Assembly: GCF_049739465.1 (NCBI RefSeq)
Contig: NZ_JBMHHY010000008.1
Span: 62,001-126,000 of the forward strand
Origin: Embleya sp049739465
Lineage (GTDB): Bacteria; Actinomycetota; Actinomycetes; Streptomycetales; Streptomycetaceae
Length of the DNA stretch: 64,000 nucleotides
Reading direction: 5' to 3'
The notes beneath the pieces are model-generated. The model ran no database searches. It was given only the letters and a program-made list of their open reading frames with translations, and was not told where the DNA came from. The stretch's first letter is position 1. Each line of letters starts with the position of its first letter. Positions 57,513-64,000 of the stretch are shown piece by piece. The position numbers and the translations under genes were made by a program.

Positions 57513-58487
57513 ATGATCATTGCACTGTTGATCATCATCGTTCTCGGCGGCATCGCCGCCGTCGTCGGCTTGGCCGCCGCCACCGGCCTGCGTGTGGTCC
57601 GGCAGTACGAACGCGGCGTGGTGTTCCGTCTCGGCCGTGTCCAGGAACCGACCAGGGAGGCCGGGCTGACCCGGATCGTGCCGATCGTGGACCGGATGCG
57701 GAAGGTCAACACGCAGATCGTGACGATGCCGGTGCCCGCCCAGGACGGGATCACCCGGGACAACGTGACCGTACGGGTCGACGCCGTCGTCTACTTCCGG
57801 GTGATCGATCCGGTCAAGGCGACGGTCGAGGTGCAGGACTACGAATTCGCCGTCTCGCAGGTCGCGCAGACCTCGCTGCGGTCCATCATCGGCAAGAGCG
57901 ACCTGGACGATCTGCTCTCCAACCGCGAGGCGCTCAACCAGGGCCTGGCCCTGATGATCGACTCGCCCGCGATGGGGTGGGGCGTGGAGATCGACCGGGT
58001 GGAGATCAAGGACGTCGCGCTGCCGGAGTCGATGAAGCGCTCGATGTCGCGCCAGGCCGAGGCCGAGCGGGAGCGGCGGTCGCGGATCATCACGGCCGAC
58101 GGCGAGTTCCAGGCCTCGCGCAAGCTCGCCTCGGCGGCGGATGTGATGGCGACCAGCCCGGCGGCCCTGCAACTGCGCCTGCTGCAGACCATCGTCGAGG
58201 TGGCGGCGGAGAAGAACTCGACGGTCGTGCTGCCGTTCCCGGTCGAGCTGTTGCGGTTCCTGGAGAACGCGACCAAGCCGATCGGCGACGGCCGCACCGC
58301 GACCACTCCCGAGGCGGAGGCGCCGACGTCGACGCACCCGCGGCGGTCGGTGCCGACCCATCCGCATCACGTGAAGAATCGCGGCATCCGCCGTGCGGCG
58401 GCGGGACCGATGACACCCGTCGACTCGGCGAGCGACGCCCACGAGCGGGTGCCGGATTCGCTGCGGACACTGGGCGGCAGGTCGTAG
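57513..58487 (+). CDS. SPFH/band-7 (slipin/stomatin-like) protein
   Basis: A 324-residue protein. One N-terminal membrane helix (MIIALLIIIVLGGIAAVVGL) precedes the band-7 domain: RVVRQYERGVVFRLGRV, DNVTVRVDAVVYFRV, MGWGVEIDRVEIKDVALPE and an ERERRSRIITADGE coiled segment. Slipins form membrane microdomain scaffolds. They are often paired with NfeD, which is absent here. GGAG lies 6 nt before the ATG. The last 60 residues are a low-complexity His/Pro-rich tail. Confidence 0.92.
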   Translation: MIIALLIIIVLGGIAAVVGLAAATGLRVVRQYERGVVFRLGRVQEPTREAGLTRIVPIVDRMRKVNTQIVTMPVPAQDGITRDNVTVRVDAVVYFRVIDPVKATVEVQDYEFAVSQVAQTSLRSIIGKSDLDDLLSNREALNQGLALMIDSPAMGWGVEIDRVEIKDVALPESMKRSMSRQAEAERERRSRIITADGEFQASRKLASAADVMATSPAALQLRLLQTIVEVAAEKNSTVVLPFPVELLRFLENATKPIGDGRTATTPEAEAPTSTHPRRSVPTHPHHVKNRGIRRAAAGPMTPVDSASDAHERVPDSLRTLGGRS

Positions 58488-58497
58488 AGTCGTTCGG

Positions 58498-58839
58498 GTG
58501 AACCCGGGACGCGTGAGCAGCGCGGTACTGATGGTCTCCGGCATCGCCTTTGTCGCGATGCCCGAACAGGCGGGCGCCGCACTGGACTTGGCGCCGTCGA
58601 GCAGCCGAGGGGTGACCGAGATCCGGGCCGCGCTCGGTGGCACGTTCGCCGCCCTCGGCGCCTGGGCGCTGGTCACCCCGGATCCCGCCGTGCGACGCGC
58701 GGTCGGCGCGGTGTGGCTCGGCGCGGCGGCGACCCGACTGGTCGCACTCCGGGTCGACCACCCGAGGACCGACCGGTCGTTCTGGGGCTATCTGGGCCTG
58801 GAGATCGCCTGCGGCGCGGCGGCCCTGACCAGGCCCTGA
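58498..58839 (+). CDS. Small membrane protein, DUF4345-like
   Basis: A 113-residue protein starting at GTG, 10 bp after the SPFH stop, so probably co-transcribed. It has four hydrophobic segments (VLMVSGIAFVAMPE, EIRAALGGTFAALGAWALV, AVGAVWLGAAATRLVAL, GYLGLEIACGAAALT) and the EIRAxxGG pattern of DUF4345. Function unknown. Confidence 0.75.
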   Translation: MNPGRVSSAVLMVSGIAFVAMPEQAGAALDLAPSSSRGVTEIRAALGGTFAALGAWALVTPDPAVRRAVGAVWLGAAATRLVALRVDHPRTDRSFWGYLGLEIACGAAALTRP

Positions 58840-58929
58840 GCCGAGGCGCCCCCCGGTCCGTGCGGGTCGTGTCCGCTCGGCGCGGTTGCGGGCGCGCGGC
58901 GGCGCGGGTGACGGGGCACACTCGGACAC

Positions 58930-60069
58930 GTGGGCCTCCGACGGCGTTTCGCGGAGTTCTGGCAACCATGGCGAGCGACCCATGCACTGCCGGTGATTCC
59001 CGTCGCACTGATCGTGGTCATCGCGGTCGTGGACGTGTTCTCCGGGCCGGACGTGCACCTGGGGCCGCTTCTGGTCGTCGCCCCCGCGCTGACCGCCTCC
59101 TTCGCCGGGCCCAGGCTCACCGCCGGGATCGGGATCCTCGCGGTGGGCGCCCAGGTGCTGATCGCCGCGCTGCGCGGCGGGGTGGCCACCCGCAACCACG
59201 TGATGCAGATCGTCGCGGTGACCGCGATCTCCACCCTGGTGTGGTTCCTGTGCGTGCGCCGCGAGCAGCGGCAGCGGCAACTCGTGCAACTGCGGTCGGT
59301 GGCCGAGGCGGCGCAGCGGGTGCTGTTGCGGCCGTTGCCCCGGCGGGTGGGGTCGTTGCGGATCGCCTCGTTCTATCTGGCCGCCGAGGACGAGGCGCAG
59401 ATCGGTGGTGATCTGTACGCGCTGGCCCGGACCGATGCCGGGGTGCGGCTGATCATCGGCGATGTGCGCGGCAAGGGCCTGGCGGCGATCGGCGACGCGG
59501 GCCAGTTGCTCGGCGCGTTTCGGGAGAACGCGCATCGCCATGCCACGCTGCCGGAGTTGACGGCCGCGCTGGAGGAGAGTGTGTGTCGTTATCTGGCCGA
59601 GTTGGCGCAGACCGATCTCGATGCCGACGAACGTTTCATCACGAGCATCGTGGTGGACCTGCCGGAGGACGTCGACGCGGGCGGGCTGACCAACTGCGGA
59701 CACCCGCCACCGCTGTTGTTGCGCCAGGGTCGGGTGAGCACGCTGGAGTCGCCGCATCCGGCGCCGCCGATCGGCCTGTGCCAGGGGTCCGAGGCGGACG
59801 GCGAGTATGAGGTCGATACGTTCATGCTGCGCGCGCGAGACGTCCTGCTGCTGTACACCGACGGGGTGATCGAGGCGCGGGCGCCCGACGGGACGTTCTA
59901 TCCGCTGGCCGAGCGGGTCGCGAACTGGGCCGACTACGGCCCCGAGGCGTTGCTGCATCATCTGCGTCGCGATCTGCTCGACCACGTCGGCGGGCGGCTC
60001 GCGGACGACGCGGCGGTGATCGCGATCGAACGGGCGCCGGTGTACCTGCCGGGCCACTACCTGTCCTGA
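58930..60069 (+). CDS. Membrane-bound PP2C/SpoIIE-family serine phosphatase
   Basis: A 379-residue protein. Two or three N-terminal membrane helices (about 20-105) precede the SpoIIE-type PP2C domain: ASFYLAAEDEAQIGGDLY with the metal-binding Asp, RLIIGDVRGKGLAA, NCGHPPPLLL and DVLLLYTDGVIEARAPDG. Such phosphatases typically dephosphorylate anti-sigma antagonists (STAS proteins) in stress signalling. A STAS gene lies about 600 bp downstream on the opposite strand, but it lacks the usual Ser. Confidence 0.93.
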   Translation: MGLRRRFAEFWQPWRATHALPVIPVALIVVIAVVDVFSGPDVHLGPLLVVAPALTASFAGPRLTAGIGILAVGAQVLIAALRGGVATRNHVMQIVAVTAISTLVWFLCVRREQRQRQLVQLRSVAEAAQRVLLRPLPRRVGSLRIASFYLAAEDEAQIGGDLYALARTDAGVRLIIGDVRGKGLAAIGDAGQLLGAFRENAHRHATLPELTAALEESVCRYLAELAQTDLDADERFITSIVVDLPEDVDAGGLTNCGHPPPLLLRQGRVSTLESPHPAPPIGLCQGSEADGEYEVDTFMLRARDVLLLYTDGVIEARAPDGTFYPLAERVANWADYGPEALLHHLRRDLLDHVGGRLADDAAVIAIERAPVYLPGHYLS

Positions 60070-60126
60070 ACCCTGCCGACCCGGCGGGACGGCCGCCTCG
60101 TGCCCGGCGGCCGTCCCGTGCGTGGT

Positions 60127-60501
60127 TCAGCCGGTGGGCGAGACGAACTCGGGCTGGTCGAGCACTCGCAGCCAGCTGCCGTCGGACTGGCGGCGGACCA
60201 CCTGCGCCCTGGCCCCGGCGCCGTCCCGGGGCGGAGTCGAGGTGAGCGCGATGTCGCCGTTGATCAAGGTCGGCAGCGGCTGTTCGGGCTCGAAGTGCGG
60301 GCGGTTGGCCAGCACCTTCGCCCACAACTCGCGAATCGCCTCGCGGCCCACCGTTCGGCTGCCCGGGGGATAGGCGAGCACGGCGTCCTCCGCGTAGAGC
60401 GCGGCGACCCCGGCCGCGTCACCGGCGTTGGATCGTTCGACGAACAGGCGGGTGATGTCCTCGGGTTGCATGGCCTTCGCGTACTGCTCGTACTCCGACA
60501 C
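60127..60501 (-). CDS. SnoaL/NTF2-like domain protein
   Basis: A 124-residue single-domain protein: ITRLFVERSNAGDAAGVAAL, YAEDAVLAYPPGSRTVGREA, and the terminal strand RQSDGSWLRVLDQPEF. The NTF2 fold serves as small-molecule isomerase, cyclase or binding protein; no catalytic set is evident. The GTG at 60501 is chosen because AGGAG lies 6 nt upstream; the longer frame to 60585 lacks a good site. Confidence 0.8.
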   Translation of the reverse strand: MSEYEQYAKAMQPEDITRLFVERSNAGDAAGVAALYAEDAVLAYPPGSRTVGREAIRELWAKVLANRPHFEPEQPLPTLINGDIALTSTPPRDGAGARAQVVRRQSDGSWLRVLDQPEFVSPTG

Positions 60502-60659
60502 GAGTTGCTCCTGACTTGGGCTGCGGGCCCGGCGCTTGGTACCTGGTGCTTCGTGTTTGGCGCCCGGCGCTTTCGATACGTCCATCCTGGTCGCCCGCGA
60601 ATCAGAAGTCCAACAGATGGATCTACTGGTAATCAGTAGTCGTGGTTATGGCTGTGCCG

Positions 60660-60998
60660 TCACCGAGCCGGGGCCGGCTCGCGTATCTCGGGGAGATCCG
60701 CCTCGGCGTCGGCCAGGGCGTCGCGGATCTCGCGCGAGGTCGTGTGGCAGGTCGCGCGCAGCCCGAGCAGGAAGGCGTATCGGCACGCGGCGCCGATCGC
60801 CGCCGCGCCGGCCGCGTCCAACACCTCGGTGCCCGACAGGTCGAACACCAACTCGACCACGTGGTCCGGCAGCGCGTTGATCCGCGACACCAGGTCCATC
60901 CGCAGCCGGTGGGCCACCGAGACGTCGACCACCCTGGGTACGGTCATCCGGGCGTAGCCGTCCTGCACGAGACAGGCGCACAGCGCATCGTCGGTCAT
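60660..60998 (-). CDS. STAS-domain protein (anti-sigma factor antagonist-like)
   Basis: A 112-residue single STAS domain. The region around the usual phosphorylated Ser reads LSGTEVLDAAGAAAIGAACR; the canonical DSSG is DAAG, so it cannot be switched by the usual kinase. AGGGGGA precedes the ATG at 60998. It may act as a constitutively unphosphorylated antagonist or a non-regulatory binding domain. Confidence 0.82.
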   Translation of the reverse strand: MTDDALCACLVQDGYARMTVPRVVDVSVAHRLRMDLVSRINALPDHVVELVFDLSGTEVLDAAGAAAIGAACRYAFLLGLRATCHTTSREIRDALADAEADLPEIREPAPAR

Positions 60999-61342
60999 CG
61001 ATTTCCCCCTGACGACCCGCCCCACGGCCACGCCCTGTGCGGTCGGCCGGCCGGATCCGTGACTACGATCCCACCGCATCCCGGGCGTCCTCGTGAGCCT
61101 CGAAACGAAATCGAGACTCCTTCGATGCCACCCGATCGGATTCCTGCCCTCCGCAGGCCCCCGGCGCGCGCCGGTGACCCGGCGGTGGCGAACCGGAGCA
61201 CCGACGCGGCCGGCATACCCTTGTTCGTACGCGTTGCGCGGTGTCGCGTTCTCGGTGCCGCGTACGCGTGTTCGCGTTGGGGTGGCCGCAGGTTCGGCCG
61301 GGTGATCTTCGCGGTTGTATCGGTACGAACGCCTGCCTCCCG

Positions 61343-62101
61343 ATGGGAGATCCATTGCTCGCGCCCACCGTGGAGTCGACGCGGCGAGCCCTCGGCCGGA
61401 TCCGCGACTGGATCGTCTCGGCGCCGGCCACGTATCTCTGGCTGCTGATCATCCACATCACGACGCTCGACATGTATGTGCGGCTGACCGCCGGCGAGCG
61501 TGCCGAGTTCCTCGAAGAGCAGAGTACGAACCTGCATAATCTCGACACCAGTCCGCTGCGGGTGATGGCGGCCAGCGCGGTGTGGGCCGAGGGCTGGCAT
61601 GTCATCCGCTTCACCCTGATACTCACCGTGTTGTGCGCGGTCGCCGAGCGATGGGTGGGCACTCGGCGGATGTTGATCGTCGCCGTGCTCGGACACGTGG
61701 GCGCGACCTGTCTGAGCCAGGCCTTCGTGTTGACCCGGATCCACGAGGGGGCGCTGGCCGAGAGCGCGCGCTTCCAGGTGGACGTCGGGCCGAGCTATGC
61801 GTACATGGCGGTCGCGGGCCTCCTCTTCCATCGCATCACTCCGGGTCGCTGGCGCTGGTTGTACGCGGCGGCGCTGGCCCTGTACGTCGGCCTGCCGCTG
61901 CTCCCGGACCAGGACGTCACCGCGACCGGGCATCTGAGCGCGGCGCTGCTCGGGCTGTGCTGCTACCGGCTGGCGCGCGGGCGGCCGACGTGGGATCCGG
62001 GGCAGTGGTGGCGGACGCGTCGGCCGTGGCCGGGCGGCGGACCGGTCGAGGCGGGGCCGCCGGCTCGGGAGGTATCGGGGAGTTCGCCGAACGGGCTGTG
62101 A
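61343..62101 (+). CDS. Rhomboid-like membrane protein
   Basis: About 252 residues with six hydrophobic segments. VDVGPSYAYMAVAGLLFHR contains the GxS-type Ser and TGHLSAALLGLCCYR the paired His of the rhomboid dyad, so protease activity is possible. The C-terminal 50 residues are Pro/Arg-rich and cytoplasmic. The ATG at 61343 has no clear ribosome binding site; GGGAG at 61346-61350 would instead suit a TTG at 61355. Confidence 0.78.
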   Translation: MGDPLLAPTVESTRRALGRIRDWIVSAPATYLWLLIIHITTLDMYVRLTAGERAEFLEEQSTNLHNLDTSPLRVMAASAVWAEGWHVIRFTLILTVLCAVAERWVGTRRMLIVAVLGHVGATCLSQAFVLTRIHEGALAESARFQVDVGPSYAYMAVAGLLFHRITPGRWRWLYAAALALYVGLPLLPDQDVTATGHLSAALLGLCCYRLARGRPTWDPGQWWRTRRPWPGGGPVEAGPPAREVSGSSPNGL

Positions 62102-62244
62102 GCGGGTGCCGGCCGATCTCCGACCCGTTCCGCGCTGCGGCCAACTGCGTTGGCAGCCCCACGTGTAGCCGTCGCGAGCCGCCCTGGATCATGTATCGCG
62201 TCGCGGTCGGTGGGGTCGGGGCGGGAACGGATCGGGGAACGTCG

Positions 62245-63012
62245 ATGGTGCGCGGGGATTCGGCTGTGCGGGTGGCGGCAGCCGCGGTGGGGATGGCGCT
62301 CGTGGCGGGCTGCTCGTCGGCGGTGAAGCTGGCCGATTCGGCCTCCGCCGACCTGTCCAGGCTGGGCGACAAGGCGTTGCACTCGCGGGTGGACAAGGCG
62401 GTGGGGAAGGCGCGCTACGTCCGGATCACCGGCACGATCCGAGCCCGCGGCGTCCTTGTCGAGGTCGACACGCACATGGACATGGAGTTCGGCGAGTACA
62501 CGACCGTCACGAAGACCATGGGCTTGACGATCGAGACGGTCAGCGTCGAGTCGAACGTCTTCATCAAGGCTCCGCGAGCCTATTGGCAGCAGGTGCTCGG
62601 ACCTGCCCGGGCCGACCTGGCGGCCGAGTTGGACGGCAAGTACGGACGCATGGCGGCCGACGATCCGACGCGGTCGAAGCTCAAGGCGTCGGGCCTGGCG
62701 ATCAATCCGCGCACGATCGTGAACGACGTGATGAAGACCGAGCGCCGTCCCGACCGGGTCCTCGAGGGACGCCGCATGGTCGTCCTGGCCGAGCGCGACC
62801 AGGACTCGCCCGGCCTGGTGTTCATCCCGGCCGAGGGCCCGGCGCTGCCCTATCGGATGAGCGCCCGCCAGGCCGGCGAGGAGTCGACCGAAGTCACCGT
62901 GACCTGGACCGAGTACGGCCGCCCGAGCCCCGTCCGGCGACCCGGGCTCCCCGAGGTCGTGGACCTGCCCCGACTCCCCACCCTCGGCAAGCTCCCGGGC
63001 ACCGTGCTGTAA
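62245..63012 (+). CDS. Secreted lipoprotein, LppX/LprG-like
   Basis: A 255-residue precursor. The signal AAAAVGMALVAGCSSA has a lipobox (VAGC) with the lipidated Cys near residue 23. The mature part has repeated beta-strand patterns (YVRITGTIRARGVLVEVDTH, TVTKTMGLTIETVSVESNVF, AYWQQVLGP) as in actinobacterial LppX/LprAFG-like or similar lipoproteins with a half-barrel fold. It probably sits on the outer face of the membrane. The start is ATG 62245 or GTG 62248. Confidence 0.8.
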   Translation: MVRGDSAVRVAAAAVGMALVAGCSSAVKLADSASADLSRLGDKALHSRVDKAVGKARYVRITGTIRARGVLVEVDTHMDMEFGEYTTVTKTMGLTIETVSVESNVFIKAPRAYWQQVLGPARADLAAELDGKYGRMAADDPTRSKLKASGLAINPRTIVNDVMKTERRPDRVLEGRRMVVLAERDQDSPGLVFIPAEGPALPYRMSARQAGEESTEVTVTWTEYGRPSPVRRPGLPEVVDLPRLPTLGKLPGTVL

Positions 63013-63326
63013 CGCGCGCACCCGGCGCGGGTTTGCCGACCCGGTCTAGGCCATCCGGGTGACCTTCCGGGCCTCTCACCTGCGGATATCGTCGTCGGGT
63101 GGCGCCGGTCGCCGGGGGCCGTGAGGGTGGAGGGGATATCTGCCGTGGCACGCTCACGGCCTGCGCGGCGGGTGTCACGAGGGCCGCCCGGCTCGGTCGA
63201 TCGCAGAGCCGCCCGGCCACCGCTTTCCGGCCTTGCGGCATGGCAACGCCGGTTCAAGGAGCCCACCCCACACCGGTCCGTCCCTCGGACGCGGCATCGG
63301 CGTGCCCGGGTGGCGAAGGATCACCG
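63013..63326. other. Intergenic region, nothing recognised
   Basis: About 310 bp between the lipoprotein and the ligase gene. No gene, hairpin with long arms or repeat was found; presumably it holds the ligase promoter. Confidence 0.5.
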
Positions 63327-64000
63327 ATGGCACACACCGGCGGCAATCCCGCGATCTTGACCATGGGCGTGGAGGAGGAGTTCCTTCTCGTCGACGCCCG
63401 CACCCTCGCCCTCGCCGAAACCGCGGAACTCGTCCTGGCCAAGGTCGACGACGGCAGCGGCACCGCCCACCTGGAGGCCACCCGCCAACAGATCGAGGCG
63501 GTCAGCCCGGTGGCGCACACCGCGGCCGAACTGCGCGCGCAACTGTTCGCGATCCGCTGCGGGTTCACCGAGGCGGCGGCGGCCTACGGCTGCCGCCTGG
63601 TGGCCTCCGGCACCGCCGTACTGCCCGGGCCCACGCTGCTGGTCGACGCCCCGCGCCGGCACGAACAGCGGGCCCGCTACGGTGCGTTGACCGACACCCT
63701 CGTGCACTGCGGCTGCCACGTGCATGTGGGCACGCTCGACCTGGACACCGCCGTCGAGGCGGTCAACCACGTACGGCCGTGGCTGCCCACGCTGATCGCG
63801 GTGGGCGCCAACTCGCCCTTCCGCGCGGGCCGCGACACCGGGCACGCGAGCTGGCGGGCCGCGGTCGCGGATTCCTGGCCCGCCGGCGGGCTGCCGCCCC
63901 GCCTGGACTCGGTCGCGCACTACCGCTCCCGGCTGGCCACGCTGGTGGCCTCCGGCGCGGCGATGGACGCCAAGATGCTCTACTGGGACGCCCGCCCGTC
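63327..64000 (+). CDS. ybdK: YbdK-type carboxylate-amine (glutamate-cysteine) ligase, N-terminal part
   Basis: The gene runs off the window; 224 residues are visible of an expected 360-390. The opening TMGVEEEFLLVDARTL is the metal-binding Glu motif of the GCS2 family, followed by LEATRQQIEAVSP and HCGCHVHVGTLDLDTAV, the substrate loop. It is expected to ligate glutamate to cysteine or another amine using ATP. AAGGA lies 7 nt before the ATG. Confidence 0.9.
   Translation, partial: MAHTGGNPAILTMGVEEEFLLVDARTLALAETAELVLAKVDDGSGTAHLEATRQQIEAVSPVAHTAAELRAQLFAIRCGFTEAAAAYGCRLVASGTAVLPGPTLLVDAPRRHEQRARYGALTDTLVHCGCHVHVGTLDLDTAVEAVNHVRPWLPTLIAVGANSPFRAGRDTGHASWRAAVADSWPAGGLPPRLDSVAHYRSRLATLVASGAAMDAKMLYWDARP

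Overview
The window is about 71% G+C, with strong third-position G/C bias, frequent GTG starts, AGGAGG-type ribosome binding sites and only a few TTA codons. It fits a Streptomyces-like filamentous actinomycete (Streptomycetaceae or a near relative). No tRNA, rRNA, CRISPR array, prophage or intact insertion sequence was recognised.

Layout. Positions 1-2 kb hold the end of an unidentified protein and a Methyltransf_19 (DUF574) methyltransferase. At 2.2-6.9 kb a TauD-type dioxygenase precedes a single polypeptide containing two complete IucA/IucC (NIS siderophore) synthetase modules. At 7.4-14.4 kb a reverse-strand operon encodes a membrane-bound A-T-(2TM-hexapeptide)x3 synthetase of the epsilon-poly-lysine synthetase (Pls) type, a diaminobutyrate aminotransferase and an aspartokinase; together they suggest a poly-diaminobutyrate-type homopolymer. 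At 15.6-31.2 kb lies a patchwork of single genes: an acyltransferase-like membrane protein, a decayed FAD oxidase, a TTA-containing cytochrome P450, methyltransferases, VOC proteins, a ribbon-helix-helix regulator, small secreted proteins, a frameshifted SUKH protein, a Tat-exported phosphatase, a RelE/ParE-like toxin-antitoxin pair and a truncated MFS pump.

At 31.5-52.6 kb is a hybrid NRPS-PKS locus. A reverse-strand operon encodes NRPS (A-T-C-A-T, first A reads as Ser), PKS (KS-AT-KR-DH-ACP, an unusual order), a dienoyl-CoA-reductase-like SDR, NRPS (A-T-C-T), and NRPS (C-A-T-TE) fused to an MFS transporter. A type II thioesterase faces this operon and overlaps its 3' end. The assembly line is compact, non-colinear by eye, and its TE carries Cys where Ser is usual. 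No pathway-specific regulator, MbtH protein or phosphopantetheinyl transferase was seen next to it.

From 53 kb to the end are mostly ordinary genes: a PH-domain membrane protein, a sarcosine/dimethylglycine-type N-methyltransferase, an MMPL exporter, an SPFH protein, a SpoIIE phosphatase, an NTF2-like protein, a STAS protein without its phosphorylatable Ser, a rhomboid-like protein, a lipoprotein and the start of a YbdK-type glutamate-cysteine ligase.

The strongest candidates for undescribed biology are the tandem-fused NIS synthetase with its dioxygenase, the diaminobutyrate polymer operon with an altered aspartokinase effector site and a TTA codon, and the NRPS-PKS line ending in a Cys-type TE fused to an exporter.
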